From: Clostridia bacterium
GTDB lineage: Bacteria > Bacillota > Clostridia > Oscillospirales > CAG-382
DNA: 64,000 bases
Assembly (NCBI GenBank): GCA_017397955.1
Contig: JAFQHL010000049.1
Location: 1 to 64,000 of the forward strand
Direction of reading: 5' to 3'
This document shows positions 1-9,000 of the stretch, in pieces (positions within the stretch are counted from its first letter, which is position 1; each line of letters starts with the position of its first letter). A program made the translations under genes and the position numbers. The notes beneath the pieces were generated by a model. It saw nothing but the letters and a program-made list of their open reading frames with translations. It was not told the DNA's origin and made no database searches.

Positions 1-33
1 TCTGACCGTAAGAAAGCACTGCGACGGCTCTAA
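1..33 (+). CDS. possible 3' end of an upstream gene (partial)
   Basis: The first bases read in frame 1 as about ten charged residues (SDRKKALRRL) followed by tandem TAA stops. This looks like the carboxyl end of a gene that begins before the window. No family can be named from ten residues. If real, this gene converges with spoIIP, and the hairpin at 65-94 would lie just downstream of it. Confidence 0.3.
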   Translation, partial: SDRKKALRRL

Positions 34-64
34 TAACATTTACGGATAATAAAAAAGTATAATA

Positions 65-94
65 GAAAGAGGCGGGCATCAGCCCGCCTCTTTC
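65..94. terminator. terminator-like hairpin, left copy flanking repeat element 1
   Basis: A perfect GC-rich stem (GAAAGAGGCGGGC / GCCCGCCTCTTTC) around a short ATCA-type loop. It differs by one base from the hairpin at 317-346 on the other side of the repeat element. On the minus strand a T-run follows about a dozen bases further on. Confidence 0.6.
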
Positions 95-317
95 AGACCG
101 CTGACAAAGGCACAGAACACAAAAAAAGAAAATACAGTTACTACAAAAGTGAAAATTTCGGGGAAAATTTTCCCGAAATTTTTATATATTTTTATATTTT
201 TTCGTTTGGAACGAACCTCGGCTCACAGTACTCAGTACAGCTCTCGCCTCGGTTCGTTCCATCTGTACTCTTTCTCAGCAGTCTGCCAAGCTGATGACAA
301 GGTTTGTCATCAGCTTG
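94..317 (+). repeat. 224-bp dispersed repeat element, copy 1 (MITE-like)
   Basis: This stretch matches 20681-20904 over its whole length with only a dozen or so differences by eye. It begins CAGACCGCTGACAAAG and ends in a near-perfect palindrome (GCTGATGACAA / TTGTCATCAGC). A degenerate inverted copy of the left end lies at about 259-285 (CAGACTGCTGAGAAAG read on the minus strand). Internal inverted repeats are an AATTTCGGG / CCCGAAATT stem near 153-181 and GGAACGAACC / GGTTCGTTCC at 208-217 and 251-260. It carries no credible gene. Both sides are flanked by the same terminator hairpin. Confidence 0.75.
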
Positions 318-346
318 AAAGAGGCGGGCAGCAGCCCGCCTCTTTC
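317..346 (-). terminator. spoIIP terminator hairpin, right copy flanking repeat element 1
   Basis: A GC-rich stem-loop directly abutting the spoIIP stop codon (346-348). It is the gene-proximal copy of the duplicated hairpin. Immediately beyond it on the minus strand lies the repeat element rather than a T-tract. Confidence 0.6.
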
Positions 347-1386
347 TATTCTCTCAAGTCGTCATACAGCGTACAAAAGACTTCTCCCGCAAGCCTTGCC
401 GCTGCTTTGGCTTCTCCCAGCGTATTGGCGGCACTTCCTACCTCCAAAAGCATACTGCCCGCGCACAGCTGTTGGTTGTAACTCGCTCTACGCAGATATA
501 CGGGGCGTGCAAAGGTAGGGTAGGCGTTGAGGAACTGCTGATACTTTGCACCTACCGCAAGATTTGTTTGCCATCCGCCGTGTGCGGCACCCGCCTCGTC
601 CGTGCCGATAACAAGCATAACCTGTGCTATGGATTGCCCTTCCACCGTGCAAAGGGTCTTTTGGTTTATGCCATCTCCATCGGTTATCGCATCTCTGTGT
701 ATGTCTATTATATAGCGTATATCGGGATGACGGCTGATCCATTCTTTGCAGGCGGCGCGGGAGGCTGTGTAGGAATTATTATAGGAAAACTCGTCGTACA
801 GGCTTTGGTCGTGGTATACCTGTATACCGCGGCTTTTTAATGTTTCGGCAAATACGGCACCTACGGCAACTACGTTTTCCTCAGTGTCGGTGCTTCTAAA
901 ATCTTCATCCTTGGTGTAATAATTCTCTCCGTCGGGCAAGTACGCCTCCGTACCGTGGGTATGTATAATCAAAACCGCACCCGCGCCAATGCTTTTCGTT
1001 GTGTTGGCAAGGGTGTTTAGGTCAACGCTGTATTTGGTTTCGTTGGCAATAAGCAGTCGCGGTGTCTCCGTAGGCTCCAACCGTGACAAGTTAACCGCCT
1101 GTACCGCTATGGCATCGTCGGGAATAAAGCTTTCCACACTTTCAAAACTTTCCGCGCTTTCTTCTGCTGATGCGGATGTATTCTCCGCGCTGTCCTCTGT
1201 AAACAGTTCGCTTTCTTCTTCATAAAATTGTGGCTTGTCCGCCCATGGGTATGGCACATAGAGTGTGCCTGTTGCAAGCCGCTCCAAATATTCCTGCCCC
1301 TTTTCGGGTATTGCCGCCGCCCCCTTTGGCACCGCAGTAACGGATATAGCCACAGCGGTTACGATAGCAAATATGCCTTGTTTCAC
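346..1386 (-). CDS. spoIIP: stage II sporulation protein P (SpoIIP)
   Basis: A 346-residue SpoIIP-family peptidoglycan amidase/endopeptidase, which with SpoIID and SpoIIM drives septal thinning and engulfment during sporulation. The N-terminus has a hydrophobic signal/anchor (about residues 5-25), followed by an acidic Ser/Glu-rich linker (about 55-90). The Amidase_3-type catalytic domain shows the zinc-ligand motifs IIHTHGTEAY (H142, H144), IIDIHRD (H230) and LLEVGSAANT (E315). The start is GTG behind a GGGAGGGA ribosome binding site. That site sits inside a hairpin (1392-1425). Its 3' end abuts a duplicated terminator and the repeat element. The length is normal for the family. Confidence 0.93.
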   Translation of the reverse strand: MKQGIFAIVTAVAISVTAVPKGAAAIPEKGQEYLERLATGTLYVPYPWADKPQFYEEESELFTEDSAENTSASAEESAESFESVESFIPDDAIAVQAVNLSRLEPTETPRLLIANETKYSVDLNTLANTTKSIGAGAVLIIHTHGTEAYLPDGENYYTKDEDFRSTDTEENVVAVGAVFAETLKSRGIQVYHDQSLYDEFSYNNSYTASRAACKEWISRHPDIRYIIDIHRDAITDGDGINQKTLCTVEGQSIAQVMLVIGTDEAGAAHGGWQTNLAVGAKYQQFLNAYPTFARPVYLRRASYNQQLCAGSMLLEVGSAANTLGEAKAAARLAGEVFCTLYDDLRE

Positions 1387-1391
1387 AAAAA

Positions 1392-1425
1392 TCCCTCCCG
1401 TAAATATATATATTCACGGAAGGGA
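1392..1425 (-). promoter_or_regulatory. hairpin overlapping the spoIIP ribosome binding site
   Basis: On the minus-strand transcript TCCCTTCCGT pairs with ACGGGAGGGA around an AT-rich loop. The 3' arm is the Shine-Dalgarno sequence of spoIIP and is followed by TTTTT and then the GTG start. The fold would hide the ribosome binding site and could also act as an intrinsic terminator. Confidence 0.4.
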
Positions 1426-1434
1426 CCATTTATT

Positions 1435-1467
1435 ACAGACTGCCCACAAAGGCACAGAACACAAAAA
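1435..1467 (+). repeat. fragment of the 224-bp element's left end
   Basis: About 33 bp match the first bases of the element (CAGAC....ACAAAGGCACAGAACACAAAAAA) with about three mismatches. The rest of the element is absent. It lies just beyond the terminator of the YjjB-like gene, so this third occurrence is also next to a terminator. Confidence 0.5.
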
Positions 1468-1481
1468 ATATCGTTGCCAAA

Positions 1482-1518
1482 AAACAGATAATTCGGGGAC
1501 TCACAGACTGGAATTATC
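1482..1518 (-). terminator. terminator of the exporter operon
   Basis: On the minus strand an 8-bp stem (GATAATTC / GAATTATC) overlaps the stop codon of the YjjB-like gene and is followed by TGTTTTTTGG. The 16-base loop is larger than usual. Confidence 0.55.
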
Positions 1519-1966
1519 CGTTTTGTTTATTTTTATGTTTATGCTGTGCTTCGGTAACAAGCCGCGCCGCAAGGGTTGCCAGCGTAACTGCCAGCGACAT
1601 ACTGCCCGCAACCAACAGGGTAGATACCGCGCCGTCAACGCCGCCGGAATTATCACCTTGCCCAAAGCTAAGCATTGTGCGGTACAGCATAAGTCCCGGC
1701 ACCAAGGGGATTATTATAGGTATGGAAAAAACAGTTGCGGGCGCTTTCATTATTCTTGCCACCGTCTCGGCGCATATACAGCCGAAAAGTGTGGCAAAAA
1801 ACACCGCACCCACTTCGCTAAGGCGACGGGAAAGCAACATATAAAGCACATAACTTGCCGCGCCGATTAAGCCTGCCACGATTGAGTTTTTGCGTCCTGA
1901 CCTAACACTAAGAGCAAAAAAGAAAATAGAAACCGCGCTTGCCAAGCCCATATACAAGTAATCCAC
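1514..1966 (-). CDS. threonine/serine exporter family, small subunit (ThrE_2/YjjB-like)
   Basis: A 150-residue membrane protein of the DUF3815/ThrE_2 type, the C-terminal half of ThrE-like exporters encoded as a separate gene. It has four to five hydrophobic segments, and the family signature is visible around FSIPIIIPLVPG (about residues 80-91). It lies 12 bp downstream of the larger half (1979-2716) and they are surely one transcription unit and one transporter, expected to export threonine/serine or small organic acids. The substrate is inferred from family only. Confidence 0.85.
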   Translation of the reverse strand: MDYLYMGLASAVSIFFFALSVRSGRKNSIVAGLIGAASYVLYMLLSRRLSEVGAVFFATLFGCICAETVARIMKAPATVFSIPIIIPLVPGLMLYRTMLSFGQGDNSGGVDGAVSTLLVAGSMSLAVTLATLAARLVTEAQHKHKNKQNG

Positions 1967-1978
1967 CGTGCCACCCCC

Positions 1979-2716
1979 TTACATCGCCAGCACCATTGCC
2001 ACGCCTGCGGCTATGACAACGGCGGTTATAAGGGCATCAAACATACGGGCAGCACCGGATATCAAATCTCCGCTTATAGTATCTCGCAAGGAGTTGGTAA
2101 GTGCAAGTCCGGGCACCATGGATATAATGCCGCCCACGATTATTGCTTCCTGATGGAAAACAGGGAAAAGGGCAACCACACCCCGTGCCAGCGCGGCGGT
2201 TATGATACAGCTTAGCATAACGGAAAGAAAGTTAAAGTTGCCAAGCCTGTCTGCATAAAGTTTAAATATCTGCGCTATAGCTGTAACAAGCACCGTGGGT
2301 ACAAAATCCACCGTGCCGCCGCCGAAAACAAAGGAGAAAAAGCCTGCCGCAACCGCGGTATAAAGCACCGAAAGCCACGGACTACCGCTTTTTATGCGGT
2401 CAAGCTCTTCAAAGGCACCCTCTACGTCCAGCTCGCCGGCGGTAATTCTGCGGGAGATGCTGTTGTACGTAGCAATGCCCTCCAAATCCACACCGCGGCT
2501 TTTAATGGATACAGACTCCGCCCTGTGTACGCCTTCCACGTATGCACTTACCAGCATAGCGGTGGGAAACGCCACAACGCTTATGTCGATAGCACCACAG
2601 GCCTTTAAAATACTTAAGCAGCACTCCTCCGCCCTGTAGGTTTCGCCGCCGGAGCGCATCATCCCCTCGGCAATTCTTATTGCCAGAACAACGCAGTCGT
2701 TGTCTGCTGCCTTCAT
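1979..2716 (-). CDS. threonine/serine exporter family, large subunit (ThrE_1/YjjP-like, DUF1212)
   Basis: A 245-residue protein. An N-terminal soluble part carries the family motif SGGETYRAEE (about residues 22-31), followed by five hydrophobic segments ending at the C-terminus, with a PGLALTNSLRD motif near residue 204. It is the partner of the downstream YjjB-like gene. In ThrE of corynebacteria both halves are fused in one chain; here they are split. The gene starts 6 bp after the stop of the penicillin-binding protein gene. Confidence 0.87.
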   Translation of the reverse strand: MKAADNDCVVLAIRIAEGMMRSGGETYRAEECCLSILKACGAIDISVVAFPTAMLVSAYVEGVHRAESVSIKSRGVDLEGIATYNSISRRITAGELDVEGAFEELDRIKSGSPWLSVLYTAVAAGFFSFVFGGGTVDFVPTVLVTAIAQIFKLYADRLGNFNFLSVMLSCIITAALARGVVALFPVFHQEAIIVGGIISMVPGLALTNSLRDTISGDLISGAARMFDALITAVVIAAGVAMVLAM

Positions 2717-2722
2717 ATTCCT

Positions 2723-5413
2723 TTATTCCTCCGACTCTTCAGTTTTTTCTGTGTCTTCCGATTCTTCAGGTTCTTCTTTATCGGGGTTCTTTCCGTAATG
2801 CTCTATGCATATACGGTTGCGCGGACTGCCTCCGCCCACGTAGCCGAAATAGGTGCCTTCGGGATACATATTGGCAAAGAAGGGCACCTTGTTGCTTGTG
2901 GGGAAGGTATAGTCTGCAGGAAGCTCTTTGTAAATACAGTCACCGTCCAAAACTGCCACGTAAGAGTCAAAAGCCCGCTCGTTGTTAAGACGGAAGGATA
3001 CGGTTATAAGGTCTTCTTTGGGGCAGTTACAGTTGTCAAAGCATATTGCCTGCGTTTTTCTGTCATACTTTACGTCTATGTGGCAATCGCATTTTTCCGT
3101 GGGCTGTGTGCCTGCGGCAAAATAGCCCTTTGTTACTGCACTGCCTGTAAATCGGTTGCTTGCCGCGTCGTAGTAATAAATGTCTCTGTAGCAGGAATCC
3201 GTGGGTATTTTACCGGAAACCGCGCAATAATCCACCTCTATAATGTCACGGGGACGGTCAAAGGTCTTTTGGTATTCTACTCCGTTTGCTTCAAGATTTT
3301 GGTAAATCTTTTCAAAAACGCGGTCCCAAAGGCTAAGGGCGGGATTGTAAAGGAAGCCGCTTAGCGCCTTGTTGTTGTCATAGCCAAACCATACGCCGCC
3401 AACGTATTCGGGGGTGTAGCCCATAAAGGTTCTGTCACGGTCATCGTTGGTAGAACCGGTCTTTGCCGCTACCTCTATGTCGAATTTTTGGTCAATGGTA
3501 ACGCGGGTACCGGTTGCACCTGCCTGCCCTACAACGTTCATAAGCATACCCGTCATAACAAAGGCGCTTTCTTCGCTTACGGCTATCCTGTGCACAGGCT
3601 CGTTATCAATTAGAATAATGCCCTTGCTGTCTTCTATCCTGCTGTAAAAACGAGCATCAGAGGTAACGCCGCCGTTGGCAAGCATACAGTAGCCCTGTGT
3701 CATCTCCAGCATAGTTACACCGTAGGTAAAGCCGCCCAATGCCAAGGGCGCAAGCTGAATATCGCTGTATATCTGTCCGCCTATCTGCTCTGCCTCCACA
3801 ATGCTGTAAAAACCAAGGGTGTTCTTCAAAAAGTTAAAGCACTTTTCAGGAGTAAGCTTGTTTACAAGATAAACGGGAATAGTGTTAAGGGATTTTATTA
3901 CCGCAAAATTAACATCTATCATCCCGTAAAAACGGTTGGGGGTGTTGGTGGGCCAATAAACGTTTTTGTTTTTCACGGTGGGTATGTCGTCCACACCCAT
4001 ACCTTCGGAAAAAAGCCCTTCGTCTATGGCAAGGGTGTAAAGAGACAGCGGCTTAATGGAAGAGCCGCATTGACGGCGGCTGTGTACGGCGCGGTTAAGC
4101 CCCATTGCGCCCTTCTTTTCGCCTCTGCCGCCAACAAGCCCCAAAACGTCGCCCGTATCGGGGTTCATCACAACCATAGATGCCTGCGGAATAACGCCCT
4201 TGTTACCCGTAACGCCTTCGCCTTCAAGGTACAAATAGTCGTGGCTTGTTTCCACAAATACAGATTCCATAGCCGCCTGTACCTCCGGGTCAACAGTGGT
4301 TATTATATTAAGTCCGCCGGAATATAAAAGACGGGTTGCGGTTGCTTTGTCATATCCGAATTCTTCGCACAAATCTTTGGTAACCTGCTCTATAAGCGCT
4401 TCCACATAATAGTTGTGGTTGCTTTCGCCCTGCATTTCCTCTGTATCGGTATTAAGCTCCAGCTGGGCGTTGTAGTACTGCTTGTGCTCTTCCTCCGTAA
4501 TCAAGTTCTGCTCCAACATCTGGTCAAGCACAAGATTGCGACGCTCTAAATTATACTGAGGGTTGCGGACGGGGTCATACTTGGTGGGGGACTTGGGTAT
4601 ACTTGCCAGCGCGGCACATTCCACCAAATTAAGCTCGGACAATTCCTTGCCGAAATATTCCATTGCGGCGGTTTTTACACCGTAGCAGTTTTGGGACAGG
4701 AATATGGTGTTAAGGTACATCTCCATAACCTGTTCCTTGCTGTACTGCTTGGTAACGGTCAAGGCACGCAAAATCTCTTGTACCTTGCGCTGTATGGTCG
4801 CTTCGTCTTCTTTGGAAACGTTCTTTATAAGCTGTTGGGTAATGGTAGAACCGCCGCTGTTATCCCCTGAGGAGGAGAAGAAGTTTATTACCGCATTGCC
4901 CGTGCGGCGATAGTCCACGCCGGGATGCTCCCAAAACCTTTTGTCCTCAATGGCGATGTAGGCGTTAACCAAATCCGCAGGCAGCTCGTCATAGCTTGCC
5001 CAAGAACGGTTTTCAGTACCTACAAGGGTATCGTACTGAACGTATCTTGTTTCGCCGTCCTCTTCCACCGCATAGCTTATAACTGTGGTGCTGCTGCTTT
5101 CAAATTGCAGGTTGTCCAGCCCCGAAAAAGTGGGGTCGATGTAGCTTTTAATATAGATTACAAAGGCGGCAACAACTACCGCACCTGCAATAATCCCCAC
5201 CAAAAGGACAGTAAGCAAAATGTTTATTACCCACGTTATTACCTTGTATATCGCAAAAAGTGCAACCTGAATAGGGTAGGCGGCACCCATTTTTGCAATT
5301 TTTCCTATAAGCTTACCTGTGCGGCGCTTTTTCTTGGGGGGCTGTGCGCCTTCGCCTTCTGCCGGTACTACTGCGTTTTCCTCTTGAAGGTTTTGCATTT
5401 CTTTTTCTTCCAT
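2723..5413 (-). CDS. class A penicillin-binding protein (PBP1A family)
   Basis: An 896-residue bifunctional peptidoglycan synthase. A basic cytoplasmic tail (KKKRRTGK, about residues 27-34) precedes one transmembrane helix (about 60-88). The GT51 glycosyltransferase domain follows with catalytic Glu in AIEDKRFWEHPG (E156). The transpeptidase domain has SxxK at S451-K454 (GSSIKP) and KTGS at about 651-654. The last 30 residues are Glu/Ser-rich. It polymerises glycan strands and cross-links stem peptides at the outer face of the membrane. It lies between the DUF2975-like gene (5433) and the exporter pair. The length is slightly above average because of the C-terminal extension. Confidence 0.95.
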   Translation of the reverse strand: MEEKEMQNLQEENAVVPAEGEGAQPPKKKRRTGKLIGKIAKMGAAYPIQVALFAIYKVITWVINILLTVLLVGIIAGAVVVAAFVIYIKSYIDPTFSGLDNLQFESSSTTVISYAVEEDGETRYVQYDTLVGTENRSWASYDELPADLVNAYIAIEDKRFWEHPGVDYRRTGNAVINFFSSSGDNSGGSTITQQLIKNVSKEDEATIQRKVQEILRALTVTKQYSKEQVMEMYLNTIFLSQNCYGVKTAAMEYFGKELSELNLVECAALASIPKSPTKYDPVRNPQYNLERRNLVLDQMLEQNLITEEEHKQYYNAQLELNTDTEEMQGESNHNYYVEALIEQVTKDLCEEFGYDKATATRLLYSGGLNIITTVDPEVQAAMESVFVETSHDYLYLEGEGVTGNKGVIPQASMVVMNPDTGDVLGLVGGRGEKKGAMGLNRAVHSRRQCGSSIKPLSLYTLAIDEGLFSEGMGVDDIPTVKNKNVYWPTNTPNRFYGMIDVNFAVIKSLNTIPVYLVNKLTPEKCFNFLKNTLGFYSIVEAEQIGGQIYSDIQLAPLALGGFTYGVTMLEMTQGYCMLANGGVTSDARFYSRIEDSKGIILIDNEPVHRIAVSEESAFVMTGMLMNVVGQAGATGTRVTIDQKFDIEVAAKTGSTNDDRDRTFMGYTPEYVGGVWFGYDNNKALSGFLYNPALSLWDRVFEKIYQNLEANGVEYQKTFDRPRDIIEVDYCAVSGKIPTDSCYRDIYYYDAASNRFTGSAVTKGYFAAGTQPTEKCDCHIDVKYDRKTQAICFDNCNCPKEDLITVSFRLNNERAFDSYVAVLDGDCIYKELPADYTFPTSNKVPFFANMYPEGTYFGYVGGGSPRNRICIEHYGKNPDKEEPEESEDTEKTEESEE

Positions 5414-5432
5414 AATTCGTGCACCTGCCTTT

Positions 5433-6089
5433 CTAACGGTTTTCCCTTACCACAAGGGCTGTTTCTTCCCTGTGGATGTTACAGGCGTAACCGTAAATAG
5501 TGCCTATTACAATAATAAGCAAGCCCAGCATAAATCCAAACAGGTCTATGCCAAAGTCAAATTTAAGCTCTACATTTTTAACAAATATGCTCATAAGCTT
5601 ATAGTTAAAAAATCTTTGCACCAAAAGCACCAAGGGGTTACCAAGCATTATGGACATACCTATGTAGTTAACGCAGGCGGCGTTATACTCGCTAAGCACT
5701 TTGCCTGCCGCCACGTTTTTCATAAGATTTGACAAAAAGTGAAACACGGGTATACAAACCGTAAGTCCCGCCATAAGGGTAAACAACCCTGCGTAAACCG
5801 TGCCCTTTATGCTGGCGGCACCAACGGAAGAGTCCACAATAACCCGTACGCCGTTGCCAAGGCTTACGTCAAACATCCCATTTTCCAGCACCTTCATATA
5901 AGGGGTAAAAAGCATTTCCTCGGCGGTTACGTTTACAAATATAAGAACTACCGCAATAACGCCAAGTAAGCCTACAAGTATGCCCGCTATATAGGCAAGC
6001 ACTCTAAACCCTACCCATAAAAGCTTGCACACCGGTGCAATTCGGGCGTATCTTGCATCTCTTTCACTGCCTTTAGAAATAATAGCCAT
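5433..6089 (-). CDS. four-TM membrane protein, DUF2975-like
   Basis: A 218-residue protein with four strongly hydrophobic segments (about residues 22-53, 95-118, 137-159 and 180-205) and short polar ends. Layout and length resemble the DUF2975 family of small membrane proteins of unknown function, but I do not see a diagnostic motif. The start has a good ribosome binding site (AAAGGAG, nine bases upstream) that overlaps the end of dnaE. It sits between dnaE and the PBP gene in the same transcription direction. Confidence 0.6.
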   Translation of the reverse strand: MAIISKGSERDARYARIAPVCKLLWVGFRVLAYIAGILVGLLGVIAVVLIFVNVTAEEMLFTPYMKVLENGMFDVSLGNGVRVIVDSSVGAASIKGTVYAGLFTLMAGLTVCIPVFHFLSNLMKNVAAGKVLSEYNAACVNYIGMSIMLGNPLVLLVQRFFNYKLMSIFVKNVELKFDFGIDLFGFMLGLLIIVIGTIYGYACNIHREETALVVRENR

Positions 6090-6091
6090 CG

Positions 6092-9000
6092 TTAATCGCT
6101 CCTTTTTTTAAGGGCTATGTTCTCTTCGCCCATAATGCGCCTAAGCGCGCTTAATAAAGCGGGGTTGGGGTCACAGCCCACTCCCTTGGGAGAAAAAAGC
6201 TTGCCCGTTTGCTGGTAATACACCCGCACTCTGCCCACGCCTGTGTGGCGGTTTATCTCCTGCATCGCCCTGTCAAGCCCCTGTCCGTTGGCGGGGGTCA
6301 CCTTTATATACAGGTCGTCGGGCTTTTCCCCTGCAAGCGTTGCAGATTTCATTATAAGCTTTATCTCATCTTCGCTTTCATCGTCGTATGCTTCTCTAAC
6401 GCTTATCTCGCCGCTTACCGTAAGCACCGTGCCTTCAATAAGCAATGGTGCATACTGCTCCAAGGTCTTGGGAAAAACCACAAGCTCTGTTTCGCCAAAC
6501 ATATCTTCAAAGGCACAAAACGCCATTATCCCACCGTTTTTAGTGGGCTTTTGGGTCTTTACGGTTATCATACCCAGTATGGTTACGGTCTGCCCTTCTT
6601 TAAGGCTTCCGTTCTTATACCGCTCCCACAGGGTAACCGTGTCTATGGCACCTGCCGCCGCCGCTGCGGCCGCGTGCTCTGCCAAGGGGTGCCCTGTAAG
6701 GTACAAGCCCGTAAGGCTTTTTTCGTCTTCTAAAAGTGTGCGGCTGTCGTATTCCGCCAGCTTTGGATAGTCAAGACTAACTGCACCGCTGTCGTCGCCA
6801 ATGCTCTCAAACAGCCCAATCTGTCCTGCCGCCGCCGCGGTCCGCAGATGATACAGCTTGTCGCCGCTGCTGTCCAGCGCGCCCACCAAGACACTGCGTG
6901 CCCTGCCAAAGCAATCCAACGCGCCGCAGCGTATCATCGCTTCGGTCATACGTGCGTTGCCGCTGCTTTGTACTCGTATTAAAAAGTCCTCAAAATCCTT
7001 AAACTCTCCGCCGTTTTCGCGGGCAGAAACAAGCTTTTCCGCAAAGCCCTTGCCCACGTTTTTTATCCCTGCCAAGCCAAAGCGCAGTCCCTTTTCCTCA
7101 ACGGAAAACAGCACTTGGCTTTTGTTTACGTGGGGCGGCAGAATGTCAAATCCCATACGCTGGCACTCCTGTCTGTAAAGGCGCATCTTACCGTTGTCGC
7201 CCAATACAGAGTTTAAAAGCGCCGCCATATATTCACGGGGGTAGTGGCACTTCAAATACGCCGTCCTGTAAGCCAGCACTGCATAGGCGGCGGCATGGCT
7301 TTTGTTAAAGGCGTAGGAAGCAAAGCCTGCAATGCTGTCAAACAGCTCCTCCGCTTTTCGGGCTTCCATCCCCTTGGCGGCGGCACCGCTTACAAAGCTT
7401 GCCCGCTCTTTTGCCATCTCCTCCGGCTTCTTTTTTGCCATAGCGCGGCGCACCATATCTGCCCGCCCGTAGGAATATCCTGCCACAAGCACGCATATAC
7501 GCATTACCTGCTCTTGATATATCATACAGCCGTAGGTGCTTTTTAAAACCTCCTCCAGCTCGGAGGAGCCGTATACGATTTTATCAGGCTCCTTGCGGTT
7601 GGCAAGATAGCTGTCTATAAACTTTGCGGGTCCGGGACGGTAAAGGGATATAGCCACGGTTATATCGTCCAAACAACGGGGCGCAAGCCGCGTAAGCAAT
7701 GCCCGCATCCCCTCGCTTTCCAGCTGAAACAGCCCTATCCCCTGACCGTCGCTAAGCATTTTGTAAGTAGCTTCGTCATCAAAGGGGATGGTTTCAACGC
7801 TAAAGCCGTCTATCCGCTTTGCCACCTGACGGCAGGCCTTGTCTATGACGGTAAGGAACCTAAGCCCCAAAAAGTCTATCTTTAAAAGCCCCAGATCCGC
7901 CACTGTGTTCATAGGGAATTGGGTAACCACCGAGCCGGTAGAGCTTGCCAGCGGCAAATACTCCGTAAGCGGCTTGTCTGCCACCACCACGCCCGATGCG
8001 TGTTGGGAGGTGTTGCGTGGTCTGCCCTCCAATGCCTTGGCATAATCTATAAGTGTTTTTACCGTGGAATCTATTTTATAACGCTCCCTAAGCTCTTTGC
8101 CCGCGGCAAGCGCCTCATCCACACTTATGCCTATACTGCGGGGTATAAGCTTTGCCACCTCGTCCACGCGGGCGTAGGGCATACCTAACACGCGTCCTAC
8201 GTCTCGCACCGCCTGACGGCAGGCAAGGGTGCCGAAATTTATTATCTGCGCCACATGGTCCTCACCGTACTTGCGGGTAACGTAGTCTATTACCTCACCG
8301 CGGCGCTCATCGCAAAAGTCAATGTCAAAATCGGGCATAGAAACGCGCTCCGGATTAAGAAAACGCTCAAAAAGCAACTCGTTGGCAATGGGGTCAACAC
8401 CCGTTATGCCAAGGAAATAGGCTGCCAATGAGCTAACGCCCGACCCACGTCCGGGACCTACCGGTATCCCCTTGGATTTGGCATAGCGCACAAAGTCCCA
8501 AACTATAAGGTAATAGTCCACAAAGCCCATAGAGCTTATAATTTCCAGCTCGCTGCTAAGTCTTTCTATATATTTGTCCGAATCTTCTTTTATAATACCT
8601 GCCTTAAGATAGGCTTTAAACCCATCCATACACAGCTTTTGCAAATATTCATAGGGGGTATAGGTTGCAGGCGGAGTGTATCTGGGCAGGTGCATAGTGT
8701 CAAACTCAAACTCCACATTGCACTTTTCGGCTATAATGGCGGTGTTGGCTATTGCTTGGGGCACATCCGCAAACAAGGCTTCCATTTCTGCGGCGGATTT
8801 AAGATAAAACTCCTTGGTGGAAAAGCCCACGTCCCCGTCTGCCACGGTCTTACCCATCTGTATGCACATAAGCAGATGTTGGGTATCCGCATCCTCTTTT
8901 TGCAGGTAATGCACGTCGTTGGTTGCAACAAGAGGTATGGAAAGCTTTTTGGATATGGCAACAAGAGCTTTGTTTACCTTGCTTTGCTCCTCTATGCCGT

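Noticed and set aside
149..481. Open frames running through repeat element 1
   Set aside because: They pass through hairpins and into the antisense of spoIIP; the matching frame in copy 2 is not maintained.
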